A stretch of 64,000 nt of DNA. Origin: Tsukamurella sputi (lineage in GTDB: Bacteria; Actinomycetota; Actinomycetes; Mycobacteriales; Mycobacteriaceae). The stretch spans positions 434,001-498,000 of the forward strand of contig NZ_VIGV01000001.1 of the NCBI RefSeq assembly GCF_007858445.1. Direction: 5' to 3'. Positions 10,440-18,868 of the stretch are shown in pieces. The notes beneath the pieces were generated by a model. The model saw nothing but the letters and a program-made list of their open reading frames with translations, did not search any database and had not been told where the DNA came from. Every line of letters starts with the position of its first letter. Position 1 is the stretch's first letter. Made by a program: the position numbers and the translations under genes.

Positions 10440-11576
10440 CTAGCCCTCGCCACCCACCCGGCACCGCACCGCACCGCCGTCCACGGCGAGTACCGCCGAC
10501 ACCCGGCTGGCCGTGTCCGCCATCCGCGCCGCGCGATGGGCGATGACGGCCTCGGCGACCAGGGGCCACACGTCGTGCCGGATCGCGCGGCGCACGGATC
10601 GCGCGCCGTAGACCGGGTCGAATCCGGTCTCGACCAGGTGCACCGCGACGGAGTCGTCGATGCTCAGGTCCACACCGCGCTTGCGGGCGCGATCCGCGAA
10701 CATGTCCAGCTCGTGCCGTGCCACTTCGACGGCCGTGTCCCCCGAGAGTTCCTCGAAGAGCGTCACTTCGTCGATGCGGTTGAGGAACTCGGGGTCGAAG
10801 AACCGGGCGATCGACTGCTCCGAGATCCGGTCCAGTCGTCCCTCGAGGATGCGGTCGACCCGCTCCCCCGCCGGCGCGGGCAGCAGCCGCGACACGGACC
10901 GCCCGGCGCGGTGCCACGGACGCTCCTGTTCGGCCCGCAGCTCGCGGCTGCCGAGGTTGGAGGTCATGAACACCAGGCAGTTGCGGAAGTCGTAGCGCTG
11001 CTGGCCGTTCGCGAGCGTCAGCTGCCCGCGATCGAGCACGTGCAGCAGCGCCCGCAGCACCGTCGTGTGCGCCTTCTCGACCTCGTCGAACAGCACGATC
11101 CCCGGCATGGAGACGGTGCCCTCGATCCGGTCGCGGTCGAAGACGCTCAGCCCCTCCTTGGAACCGGAGTAGCCGGGCGGCGCTCCCGCGAAGGAGGCGG
11201 CGTAATGCTCCTGCGCCATGGCCGACATGTCCACCTGGCAGAAATCGTCCGGCCCGGTGCGCAGCGCGGAGGCGAGCTGGCGCACGATCTCCGTCTTCCC
11301 GGTGCCGGTGGGCCCCACCAGCAAATGGCTCGCGAGCGGCCGCGTCTTGTCGGTGAGGCCGGCCTGCACCACGGACAGAGTCTTGAAGATCGACTCGATC
11401 GCGTGGTCCTGACCGAAGACGTTGGCGCGCAGCTGCGCCAGGATCCGCGCCGCGTCGACCCGCCCGACGGCGGCCTTGGCGAACTCGGCGTCGGTGGGCC
11501 GGGATCCCGAGGGGCCGGACGCCCGGCCGCCGACGTCGACCCCTTCGGCGGCCAGGCGATCGGTGATGAAGGGCAC
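10440..11576 (-). CDS. amiB: AmiB-like AAA+ ATPase (ClpA/ClpB D2-type)
   Basis: About 378 residues with one AAA+ module: Walker A GPTGTGKT (88-95), Walker B VLFDE (161-165), sensor-1 region [12 protein letters not shown], and a C-terminal small domain with GARSVRRAI (sensor 2). It resembles the second ATPase domain of ClpB but lacks the N-domain and first ATPase. Pseudomonas aeruginosa AmiB, a Clp-like ATPase of the amidase operon, has this size and context. Start GTG 11576 lies two bases after the amidase stop, so the two are coupled. Its actual client is unknown; a chaperone role for AmiE or AmiS is inference. Confidence 0.8.
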   Translation of the reverse strand: MPFITDRLAAEGVDVGGRASGPSGSRPTDAEFAKAAVGRVDAARILAQLRANVFGQDHAIESIFKTLSVVQAGLTDKTRPLASHLLVGPTGTGKTEIVRQLASALRTGPDDFCQVDMSAMAQEHYAASFAGAPPGYSGSKEGLSVFDRDRIEGTVSMPGIVLFDEVEKAHTTVLRALLHVLDRGQLTLANGQQRYDFRNCLVFMTSNLGSRELRAEQERPWHRAGRSVSRLLPAPAGERVDRILEGRLDRISEQSIARFFDPEFLNRIDEVTLFEELSGDTAVEVARHELDMFADRARKRGVDLSIDDSVAVHLVETGFDPVYGARSVRRAIRHDVWPLVAEAVIAHRAARMADTASRVSAVLAVDGGAVRCRVGGEG

Positions 11577-11578
11577 GG

Positions 11579-12616
11579 TTACGCCTCGCGGGTCTTCTCG
11601 GTGGGGATGGTGCCGACGGGGCATTCGGCGACGCCGATGGTGTCGCGCGTGAACGATTCGACCTGCTCCCGGGCGGCCTCGGCGTCGGTCACCCACAGCT
11701 TGTAGAAGTCGAAGGGGCACTCGGCGACACCCTTGTCGCCCTCGCCCGCGGCGTGGATACCCGTGTAACCGCGGTGGAGGATCTTGAAAAGGTGGTTCTG
11801 CGACTGGTCGTGCTTCCGGGCGTCGCGGATCGTGGAGACGGAGAGCTGCGCGTACTGGATGCCGTACTCCTCCTCACCCGTCTCACCGAGCGTGCGGCCG
11901 TCGAAGCCGATGATCGCCGAGTGACCGAAGTACGAGTAGACACCGTCGAATCCGGCGGCGTTCGCGACCGCGACGTAGACGTTGTTGGCCCACGCCATGG
12001 CCTTGGCCATGAGCACCTGCTGCTCCTTCGCCGGGTACATGTACCCCTGGCAGCGGACCACCAGCTCGGCGCCCTTCATCGCGCAGTCGCGCCAGATCTC
12101 CGGGTAGTTGCCGTCGTCGCAGACGATGAGCGAGACCTTGAGCCCCTTGGGACCGTCCACGACGTACGTCGAGCTGCCGGGGTACCAGCCCTCGATCGGC
12201 GCCCACGGGATGATCTTGCGGTACTTCTGCACGATCTCGCCCTGGTCGTTGATGAGGATCAGCGTGTTGTACGGCGGCTTGTTCGGATGATCCTCGTGCT
12301 GCTCGCCGGTGATCGAGAAGACGCCCCACGTACCCGCCTTGCGGCACGCGTCGGAGAAGATCTTCGTCTCCTCGCCGGGGATGGCCGCGGCGGTCGCGTA
12401 CATCTCGTCGGGGTCGTACATGATGCCCTGTGTGGAGTACTCGGGGAAGACGACGAGGTCCATACCGGGCAGGCCGGCCTTCATACCGACGACCATCTCG
12501 GCGATCTTGTGGCAGTTCTCGATGACCTCCTCCCGCGTGTGCAGGCGGGGCATCTTGTAGTTGACGACGGCGACGCCGACGGTGTCCGGACTGGAGGAGA
12601 TGTCTCCGTGACGCAT
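11579..12616 (-). CDS. amiE: Aliphatic amidase
   Basis: Cytoplasmic nitrilase-superfamily enzyme (345 residues) that hydrolyses short aliphatic amides to acid and ammonia. Catalytic residues fall at the same positions as in the Pseudomonas and Geobacillus enzymes: Glu59 (VVFPEYS), Lys134 (YRKIIPW), Glu142 (PIEGW) and Cys166 ([11 protein letters not shown]). The N-terminus [26 protein letters not shown] is near-canonical. It is followed by amiB and preceded by amiS with a 36-base gap. Confidence 0.97.
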   Translation of the reverse strand: MRHGDISSSPDTVGVAVVNYKMPRLHTREEVIENCHKIAEMVVGMKAGLPGMDLVVFPEYSTQGIMYDPDEMYATAAAIPGEETKIFSDACRKAGTWGVFSITGEQHEDHPNKPPYNTLILINDQGEIVQKYRKIIPWAPIEGWYPGSSTYVVDGPKGLKVSLIVCDDGNYPEIWRDCAMKGAELVVRCQGYMYPAKEQQVLMAKAMAWANNVYVAVANAAGFDGVYSYFGHSAIIGFDGRTLGETGEEEYGIQYAQLSVSTIRDARKHDQSQNHLFKILHRGYTGIHAAGEGDKGVAECPFDFYKLWVTDAEAAREQVESFTRDTIGVAECPVGTIPTEKTREA

Positions 12617-12652
12617 GATGGAACCTTTCGTTGATTTCCGTGTGGTGCAGGG

Positions 12653-13267
12653 TCAAACGGCTTCGGGCGTGGGCATCGGGAGCTTCGGCTTCGCCTTCGC
12701 GGCGACGGCGCTGAGCACCAGGAGCGCGAGGGCGATCGCCGCGGCCCACAGCGCGGCGGAAGTGCTGGTGGGCCAGTTCCCGCGCCAGGACAGCAGCGCG
12801 GGGATCGTGCAGGTCAGGTGCGAGCCGATCAGGATCAGCCAGCCCGTGAAGGGCATCAGCGCGGTCATGCCGCAGGCCAGGATGAGGAAGAACAGCAGCC
12901 ACATCACGGCCCAGACGAACCAGATGACACCGAAGACGGGGTCGGCGGCGAAGGAGAAGGAGCCGAAGACGATCGCCATGGCGGCCACGAAGATCGAGTA
13001 CCAGCCGAGGCCGCGACCGTCGTTGCCCATCAGGTTGTTGACGCCGACGAACAAGTAGGTGAAACCGAACAGGTAGCTCGAGCCGGCACCGAAGACACCG
13101 GAGAGATTCCCGTCGGCCGCGACCACCGCGAGGGTCGGGAGGACGACTTGCATGGCCCCGACGAAGAGGTTGAAGACACCCGCCTCCCGGGCCGAGATCG
13201 CCCCCAGGAACCAGGCCCCGTTGACGAACAGAACGGCTCCGACGAACAACAATCCGAGTGTGGTCAT
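12653..13267 (-). CDS. amiS: AmiS/UreI-family amide channel
   Basis: A 204-residue hydrophobic protein with about six to seven membrane helices; it contains LFVGAMQV and YLFVGVNNL elements typical of the AmiS/UreI family, which pass urea or short amides through the membrane. It lies directly upstream of amiE and is probably the first gene of the amiS-amiE-amiB operon, supplying substrate to the amidase. Confidence 0.92.
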   Translation of the reverse strand: MTTLGLLFVGAVLFVNGAWFLGAISAREAGVFNLFVGAMQVVLPTLAVVAADGNLSGVFGAGSSYLFGFTYLFVGVNNLMGNDGRGLGWYSIFVAAMAIVFGSFSFAADPVFGVIWFVWAVMWLLFFLILACGMTALMPFTGWLILIGSHLTCTIPALLSWRGNWPTSTSAALWAAAIALALLVLSAVAAKAKPKLPMPTPEAV

Positions 13268-13284
13268 CGCGACTCCCGATTTAT

Positions 13285-13313
13285 TACCGATTCGGCACTA
13301 TCTCTGATCGGTA
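13285..13313. promoter_or_regulatory. Inverted repeat upstream of amiS
   Basis: TACCGAT (13285-13291) and ATCGGTA (13307-13313) are perfect 7-base arms 15 bases apart, starting 18 bases upstream of the amiS ATG. The spacing of about two helical turns between half-site centres fits a dimeric repressor such as the nearby MarR protein. Regulator identity is inference. Confidence 0.45.
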
Positions 13314-13371
13314 GTATTCGCGGGCAGTCCGGTGCGCGCAGCGGAATGGATGAAAGTGCTGGTGAGAGCCG

Positions 13372-13752
13372 CTACGAGAGCCGCAGGACCAGGGCTTCCC
13401 ACACCTCGCGGCCCGTGTCGGACAGCGTCAGAAGAACGCTGCGCCGGTCCCCCGGGGCCGGCCGACGGTACGCGAGATTGCGCTCAACGAGGCGGTCCAC
13501 GAGGCGCGTGGTGGACGACGGGGTGGTGCCGGTCCGCGCGGCCAGCTCACCCACGGTGGCGCCCTCCACCCCGGCCAGGAGGCGAAGGGCCCGGAAGTGC
13601 TCGACGGTGAGATCCTGCTCGGCGAGCGCAGGAGTGAGGACGTTCATGACCAGATCGTCGGCCTCGCAGACGGCCGCGAAAGCGGTGCGCGCCGGCGCCT
13701 CCCGCAGGTCCGCGCTCCCGTCCATCACCGCCCCGATCTTCGACTGTGTCAT
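13372..13752 (-). CDS. MarR-family transcriptional regulator
   Basis: A 126-residue MarR protein with helix-turn-helix TVGELAARTGTTPSSTTRLVDRLVERNL and wing RRPAPGDRRSVLLTLSDTG. It ends soon after the wing, so it is short for the family (usually 140-160) and may have a reduced C-terminal dimerisation helix. It lies 104 bases upstream of amiS on the same strand and is divergent from the AmiC-like sensor, so it is a plausible local regulator of the amidase genes. Confidence 0.85.
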   Translation of the reverse strand: MTQSKIGAVMDGSADLREAPARTAFAAVCEADDLVMNVLTPALAEQDLTVEHFRALRLLAGVEGATVGELAARTGTTPSSTTRLVDRLVERNLAYRRPAPGDRRSVLLTLSDTGREVWEALVLRLS

Positions 13753-13861
13753 CGCAATCCACGATCACTGTATCGCGTTCCGGCACGGATGCGGGCGCCG
13801 TCCGCGTAAGCTCGGCCGCACACCCGGTCCGTAGTGCAGGACTTCAGACGAGCGGACGTCC

Positions 13862-14908
13862 ATGAGCGAGTACACCGTTGGGCTGCTGTACCCCCGACGT
13901 GGCCCGGCAGGGCTGTTCGGCCCGTCGTGCCTGAGTTGCACGACGCTCGCCGCCGATGACATCAACGCGCGCGGCGGGATCCTGGGCCGCGAGCTGGCGG
14001 TGCGCCCCATCGACTCCGCCACCGGCGTGGCGAACGTGACCCGCGAGGTCGAATCCCTCCTGGCCGCCGGCGAGATCGACGCCATCGTCGGCTGGCACAC
14101 CTCGGACGTACGTCGCGCCCTCTCCGCGCGACTGGATCTGCGGGTCCCGTACGTCTACACGGCCCTGTACGAGGGCGGCGAATCGACGGCCGGCGTCTTC
14201 CTCACGGGCGAGACGCCCGAGGACCAGATCCGCCCGGCCCTCGAATGGCTGCGACGTGAGCGCGGACTGCGCCGGTGGTGGATCGTGGGCAGCGACTACC
14301 TGTGGGCGCGCGCGAGCGCGAAGGCCTGCGTCCGCTTCGCGCGGGGCCTCGGCGACGACCTCGTCGGCGCGCGCTTCGTCCCCGTCGGCACCCAGGACTT
14401 CTCGTCCGTGATCACCGACATCGCACGCTCCGACGCCGACGGTGTGCTGATGCTGCTGCTCGGGCAGGACGCCGTCGAGTTCAACCGGGCCTTCGCCGCA
14501 GCGGGGCTCGACGGTACCTTCACGCGCTACTCGCCGCTCATGGACGAGCACATGCTCATGGCCTCCGGGCCGGACGCGACCCGCGACCTGTTCGCCTCCG
14601 CGGGGTACTTCGACTCCGTGGTGACCTCGGAGTCGATGGAGTTCGGCGCCCGCTACTTCGGCCGGTTCGGCCCGGACGCATGCACGCCGACATCGATGGG
14701 CGAATCCTGCTTCGAGGGCATGCTCCTGCTGGAGTCCCTCTTGTCGACGGTGCGCAGCACGGACGTGCGCGACATCATGGCCGGCGTGGGCGGCGTGCAC
14801 TACGAGGGCGCCCGCGGCGACATGGCGCTCCGCGACGGCCACACGCGCCAGCGGATGTACCTCGCGCGCGCGGAGGGCTGCGACTTCGACGTGATCGACC
14901 AGCTCTGA
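13862..14908 (+). CDS. amiC: AmiC-like amide-sensing periplasmic-binding-fold protein
   Basis: A 348-residue type I periplasmic-binding fold (Peripla_BP_6) with no signal peptide, as for cytoplasmic AmiC of Pseudomonas. The start SEYTVGLLYPRRGPAGLFGPSC, AADDINARGGILGREL and VDAIVGWHTSDVRRALS-like stretches follow the AmiC/UrtA pattern, and LWARASAKACVRFA lies near the hinge. In Pseudomonas AmiC binds amides and releases the antiterminator AmiR. No AmiR gene is present here, so its output partner is unclear. It is divergent from the MarR gene. Confidence 0.82.
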   Translation: MSEYTVGLLYPRRGPAGLFGPSCLSCTTLAADDINARGGILGRELAVRPIDSATGVANVTREVESLLAAGEIDAIVGWHTSDVRRALSARLDLRVPYVYTALYEGGESTAGVFLTGETPEDQIRPALEWLRRERGLRRWWIVGSDYLWARASAKACVRFARGLGDDLVGARFVPVGTQDFSSVITDIARSDADGVLMLLLGQDAVEFNRAFAAAGLDGTFTRYSPLMDEHMLMASGPDATRDLFASAGYFDSVVTSESMEFGARYFGRFGPDACTPTSMGESCFEGMLLLESLLSTVRSTDVRDIMAGVGGVHYEGARGDMALRDGHTRQRMYLARAEGCDFDVIDQL

Positions 14909-14922
14909 CTCCGCGAACGACG

Positions 14923-14950
14923 AAGGCCCGGATCGCATGATCCGGGCCTT
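14923..14950 (+). terminator. Terminator between amiC-like gene and tRNA cluster
   Basis: Perfect 12-base arms AAGGCCCGGATC (14923-14934) and GATCCGGGCCTT (14939-14950) with loop GCAT. It sits between the converging amiC-like gene and the minus-strand tRNA genes and could stop both. Confidence 0.8.
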
Positions 14951-14956
14951 CCGTTG

Positions 14957-15029
14957 TACCCCCGATGGGATTCGAACCCACGCTACCGCCGTGAGAGGGC
15001 GGCGTCCTAGGCCGCTAGACGACGGGGGC
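14957..15029 (-). tRNA. tRNA-Glu (anticodon CTC), copy 1
   Basis: 73-base cloverleaf on the minus strand: acceptor GCCCCCG pairs with CGGGGGT, anticodon loop CTCTCAC gives CTC (reads GAG), T-loop GGTTCGAATCC. No CCA is encoded. It is identical to the copy at 15098-15170. Confidence 0.93.
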
Positions 15030-15097
15030 TAGAACAGGTGCTGCCACGCCGAAGCGCCGCAGCAGTCCGATGAAGGTAGCACACCTGCACCGGAACG

Positions 15098-15170
15098 TAC
15101 CCCCGATGGGATTCGAACCCACGCTACCGCCGTGAGAGGGCGGCGTCCTAGGCCGCTAGACGACGGGGGC
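15098..15170 (-). tRNA. tRNA-Glu (anticodon CTC), copy 2
   Basis: Base-for-base identical to the tRNA-Glu at 14957-15029, with a 68-base spacer between them. Tandem duplication or demand for GAG decoding in this G+C-rich genome would explain the pair. Confidence 0.93.
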
Positions 15171-15208
15171 TAGGACTGCGCCCTCCGCACGCGGAGGGCG
15201 CTGTCACG

Positions 15209-15280
15209 CTGGCCTACCAGGACTCGAACCTAGAATGGCTGAACCAGAATCAGCTGTGTTGCCAATTACACCATAGGCCA
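15209..15280 (-). tRNA. tRNA-Gln (anticodon CTG)
   Basis: 72-base cloverleaf on the minus strand with anticodon loop TTCTGGT (CTG, reads CAG) and T-loop GGTTCGAGTCC. It lies between gltX and the tRNA-Glu genes, the arrangement also seen in mycobacteria, so one transcript may carry synthetase and both tRNA types. Confidence 0.92.
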
Positions 15281-15372
15281 ATGACTCTCTCCGAGGACGT
15301 TTCCGACCTCGTTTTGAGCCGCGATCCAGCTTACCCAGCCGCACTGAGAACGCCAAATCGCCAGGTCATCCC

Positions 15373-16899
15373 CTACTGCGGCGCGTCACCGTCGACCGGC
15401 ACCAGGGCGCGGGCCGAGGCCAGACGCGCCAGGGTGCGCTCGCGCCCGAGGAGCTCCAGCGACTCGAACAGCGGCGGACTGATCGGCGAGCCCGTGACAC
15501 CCACCCGGATCGGCGCGTAGGCCTTGCGCGGCTTGAGCTCCAGCTCGTCGATGAGCCGGCCCTTGAGGGCGCCCTCGATGGACTCGGTGGTCCAGTCCGT
15601 GAGCCCGCCGAGAACAGCGATGCTCTCGTCGAGCACCTGCCCGGCGTCGGCCTTGATGTTCTTGGCCGCGGCCGCCGGATCGACGACGAAGTCGGCCTCG
15701 TCGACGTAGAGGAACTTCAGCAGGTCCCAGGCGTCCGAGAGCACGACGATGCGGGTCTGCACCAGCTCCGCGGCGGTCGCGAACTCCGGGCCCAGCCGGG
15801 CACCGTCGACGTAGCCCCGCTCGACGAGGAAGGCACGCAGGCGGGCCTCGAAATCCTGCGGTGTGAGCAGGCGGATGTGCTCGGCGTTGATGGCATCGGC
15901 CTTCTTCTGGTCGAAGCGCGCGGGGTTCGAGTTCACCCGGTGCACATCGAAGGCCGCGATCATCTCGTCGAGGCTGAAGACGTCGTTGTCGGGCGAGATG
16001 CCCCAGCCCAGCAGCGCGAGGTAGTTGAGCAGTCCCTCGGGGAGGAAGCCGCGGTCGCGGTGATGGAAGAGGTTCGACTCGGGATCGCGCTTGGAGAGCT
16101 TCTTGTTGCCCTCCCCCATCACGAAGGGCAGGTGCCCGAACTCGGGGGTGCGCTCCGCGACGCCGATCTCCACCAGTGCCTCGTACAGCGCGATCTGCCG
16201 CGGCGTGGAGCTGAGCAGGTCCTCGCCGCGCAGCACGTGCGTGATCTTCATCATGGCGTCGTCGACGGGGTTGACCAGGGTGTAGAGCGGGTCGCCGTTG
16301 GCGCGGGTCAGTGCGAAGTCGGGGACGCTGCCCGCCGCGAAGGTGGTCTCGCCGCGCACCATGTCGTTCCAGGTGAAGTCGTGATCGGGCATGCGCAGGC
16401 GCACGACGGGGCTGCGCCCCTCCGCCAGGTACGCGGCCTTCTGCTCGCCGGTGAGGTCACGGTCGAAGTTGTCGTAGCCCAGCTTCGGGTTGCGGCCCGC
16501 CGCGATGTGGCGCGCCTCGACCTCCTCGGGCGTCGAGAAGGCCTCGTAGGCGAAGCCGCCCTCGACGAGGCGCCGCACGACGTCCAGGTGCAGGCCCTTG
16601 CGCTCGGACTGGCGGTACGGGCCGTACGGGCCGCCCACCTCGGGACCCTCGTCCCAGTCCAGCCCGAGCCAGCGCAGCGACTCGAGGATCGCGGCGTAGC
16701 TCTCCTCGCTGTCGCGAGCGGCGTCCGTGTCCTCGATGCGGAAGACGAAGGTGCCGCCCGTGTGTCGCGCGTGGGCGAAGTTGAACAGCGCGGTGCGCAC
16801 CATTCCGACGTGCGGCGTGCCGGTGGGCGACGGGCAGAAGCGCACCCGGACGGTCCCGGGGGCGGCGGCGTTCGACGGTGCGGCGGAAGACTCAGTCAC
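15373..16899 (-). CDS. gltX: Glutamyl-tRNA synthetase
   Basis: Class I synthetase, 508 residues. The HIGH-type motif is [10 protein letters not shown] near residue 25 and the KMSKS equivalent is KKLSKRD near residue 265; [12 protein letters not shown] is the glutamate site. The enzyme charges tRNA-Glu, and probably mischarges tRNA-Gln, since bacteria of this group use the Gat amidotransferase route. The start lies 36 bases after the last iol gene on the same strand, so read-through from the inositol operon is possible. TACCCT just upstream could be its own -10. Confidence 0.97.
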   Translation of the reverse strand: MTESSAAPSNAAAPGTVRVRFCPSPTGTPHVGMVRTALFNFAHARHTGGTFVFRIEDTDAARDSEESYAAILESLRWLGLDWDEGPEVGGPYGPYRQSERKGLHLDVVRRLVEGGFAYEAFSTPEEVEARHIAAGRNPKLGYDNFDRDLTGEQKAAYLAEGRSPVVRLRMPDHDFTWNDMVRGETTFAAGSVPDFALTRANGDPLYTLVNPVDDAMMKITHVLRGEDLLSSTPRQIALYEALVEIGVAERTPEFGHLPFVMGEGNKKLSKRDPESNLFHHRDRGFLPEGLLNYLALLGWGISPDNDVFSLDEMIAAFDVHRVNSNPARFDQKKADAINAEHIRLLTPQDFEARLRAFLVERGYVDGARLGPEFATAAELVQTRIVVLSDAWDLLKFLYVDEADFVVDPAAAAKNIKADAGQVLDESIAVLGGLTDWTTESIEGALKGRLIDELELKPRKAYAPIRVGVTGSPISPPLFESLELLGRERTLARLASARALVPVDGDAPQ

Positions 16900-16935
16900 G
16901 ACGTCCAGGGTAGTCGCCGCGCGCGGCGCACCCGT

Positions 16936-17811
16936 TCACGCGTGCGCCGCGACCAGCGCGCGGATCTTCTCGAGCTGGAGCGCGGAGACCTCGTCGGCGC
17001 GCTCGTCCTCGGCGAAGACGTTGGAGCAGATGATCGCGTCCTCGCGGGCGAGGAAGCCCGCGGCGCCGAGCGTGCCGAAGAGCTCGTCCCAGTCGACGTC
17101 ACCGTCGCCGATCGTGAGGTGCTGGTGCACGCGGACGGCGTTGCCCGGCGGGTTGGTGATGTACCGCAGGCCGTGGGACCGGTGGTGGTCGAAGGTGTCG
17201 GCAGCGTAGACGGCGCCGAGCCGGTCCCCCAGCTGCGGGATCAGCGAGGCCGCGCGGTCGCCGTAGTGGAAGGTGTGGCTGCCCACGTAGACGAAGCCGA
17301 CGGCGCCGGTGTCCAGCCCGCGGATGATCCGCCAGGCCTCGAGCCCGTCCTCGACGAAGTCGTCGGGGTGCGGGTCGATGTTGAGCGTGACGCCCTCGCG
17401 CTCGAGGAGCGGGACGAGCTCCTCCATGCTCCGGAAGAAGCCCGACTCGGATTCCTCCGCACGCTCGGGTCGGCCGCTGAACTCGGTGTTGATCACGGGG
17501 ACCTCGAGCTCGGCGGCGATGGCGATGATGCGCCGGAAGTTCCGCACCGCGGCCTCGCGCTGCGGCTCGTCGGGCCACGAGATGCGTTGCACGGGAAGCA
17601 GGGACGTGATCCCGACACCCGCGTCCGCGGCGCGCTTGCGCACCCGCGCGAGCTGGGCCCGGTCCACGCGCGGGTGCGCGAAGAACGGGATGAAGTCGGC
17701 GTGCGGTGTCAACTGGATCCACTCGTAGCCGGCCTTGGCGGCCACGTCGAAGAAGTCCTCGAAGTCGTGCGTCGAGTGGTAGGGCGTGGGGTCGAGAGCG
17801 ATGCGGACCAC
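16936..17811 (-). CDS. Sugar-phosphate isomerase/epimerase, IolH-like
   Basis: About 291 residues, TIM-barrel xylose-isomerase-like (AP endonuclease 2) family. Seen: LTPHADFIPF near the N-terminus, NTEFSGRPERAEESESGFF, NIDPHPDDFVEDG and the metal-ligand-rich YVGSHTFHYGDR and AADTFDHHRS. It is the last gene of the iolC-to-iolG operon, the place iolH takes in Corynebacterium. The precise reaction is not known for IolH. Start GTG 17811 has GGGGG just upstream and an 8-base gap from iolG. Confidence 0.75.
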   Translation of the reverse strand: MVRIALDPTPYHSTHDFEDFFDVAAKAGYEWIQLTPHADFIPFFAHPRVDRAQLARVRKRAADAGVGITSLLPVQRISWPDEPQREAAVRNFRRIIAIAAELEVPVINTEFSGRPERAEESESGFFRSMEELVPLLEREGVTLNIDPHPDDFVEDGLEAWRIIRGLDTGAVGFVYVGSHTFHYGDRAASLIPQLGDRLGAVYAADTFDHHRSHGLRYITNPPGNAVRVHQHLTIGDGDVDWDELFGTLGAAGFLAREDAIICSNVFAEDERADEVSALQLEKIRALVAAHA

Positions 17812-17819
17812 GGTGCCCC

Positions 17820-18842
17820 CTAGGCGCGCTCGGCGTAGAACGCCGGCATCTCGGGGAGCCCGACGGGCACGGGGCCGGCCGTCTCCAGGGCCTTCACTCC
17901 GGCGGCGCAGCACACCGCCACCTTGTAGCCGTCGAAGGCCGACGGCCCGGCGATGGTGCCCGCCTTCGCGGCGTCGACCCACGCCTGCACCTGACGGTCG
18001 TAGGCCTCGCGGAACCGGGTGGTGAAGTCGACGTGGTCGGCGACCGAGAACCGGCCCTGCTGCCACAGCTGCAGGCCCGCGGGCTCGCCGATCCGGGCGA
18101 CGCCGCGCTCGAAAACGGCCTCGGTCTCGACCTGGTAGCCGAATTCGATGGAGACGTTCATCTCGACGTCGACGAGGACCCCGTTGTCGAGCTCGATCAG
18201 TACCAGGATCGGCTCGCGCAGGTGCTCGGGGCTCCGCGAGTTGCGGCGCGGGTACTTCACCTCGACGGAGGTGACGACGCCGCCCGCGAGCCACGGCACG
18301 ACGTCGAACTCGTGCACCACGGAGTCGTTGATGAGCATGGTCTGCACGTAGCTGTCGGGCACGGAGGCGTTGCGGTGTCGGGCGTGCAGCATGACGAGCT
18401 CGCCGGCGGGCTTGGCCGCCACCACCTTCCGCAGCTCCTCGTACTCACGGTCGAAGCGGCGCATGAAGCCGACCTGGATCAGCTTCCGGCCGCCGGCCAT
18501 CTCGGCCTCGACGATGCGCCACGACGACTCGGGGTCCTGGGTGAGCGGTTTCTCGCAGAGCACGGGCAGGCCGGCCGCGAGGACCTTCAGCAGCGCCTCC
18601 TCGTGGAACTGTCCCGGGGTGGCGATCAGGACCGCGTCGACGGTGCCGGACCCCAGCGCCTCGTCCAGGGTCGCGAATCCGGCCGCCCCCGGGGCGAGCC
18701 CGAGGGCGGCGGTCCGGCGCGCTTCGTCGGGCTCCACCACCGCGGAGACCGTCGCCCCGGAGATGGTGGCGGCGATGCGTCCCACGTGGTCGGCGCCCAT
18801 CTTGCCGGCGCCGACCACGGCGACGCGGAGGTCGTTGGTCAT
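17820..18842 (-). CDS. iolG: myo-Inositol 2-dehydrogenase
   Basis: 340-residue Gfo/Idh/MocA enzyme that oxidises myo-inositol to 2-keto-myo-inositol with NAD. Rossmann GAGKMGADH (11-19), CEKP with Lys98, and the catalytic pair Asp173/His177 in INDSVVHEFD align with Lys97, Asp172 and His176 of Bacillus IolG. It lies in the complete iol operon between iolE and the iolH-like gene and is the best candidate for the first pathway step. Confidence 0.9.
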   Translation of the reverse strand: MTNDLRVAVVGAGKMGADHVGRIAATISGATVSAVVEPDEARRTAALGLAPGAAGFATLDEALGSGTVDAVLIATPGQFHEEALLKVLAAGLPVLCEKPLTQDPESSWRIVEAEMAGGRKLIQVGFMRRFDREYEELRKVVAAKPAGELVMLHARHRNASVPDSYVQTMLINDSVVHEFDVVPWLAGGVVTSVEVKYPRRNSRSPEHLREPILVLIELDNGVLVDVEMNVSIEFGYQVETEAVFERGVARIGEPAGLQLWQQGRFSVADHVDFTTRFREAYDRQVQAWVDAAKAGTIAGPSAFDGYKVAVCCAAGVKALETAGPVPVGLPEMPAFYAERA

Positions 18843-18868
18843 GATGTGGTGTCTCCTTGCAGGTCGGG

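Noticed and set aside
10440-11576. Full ClpB/ClpX protease chaperone
   Set aside because: It has one AAA+ domain, no zinc-binding or N-domain, and sits in an amidase operon, so AmiB is the better call.
13862-14908. Binding protein of an ABC amide or urea importer
   Set aside because: No signal peptide or lipobox and no permease or ATPase genes nearby; the amidase context favours a cytoplasmic AmiC-like sensor.
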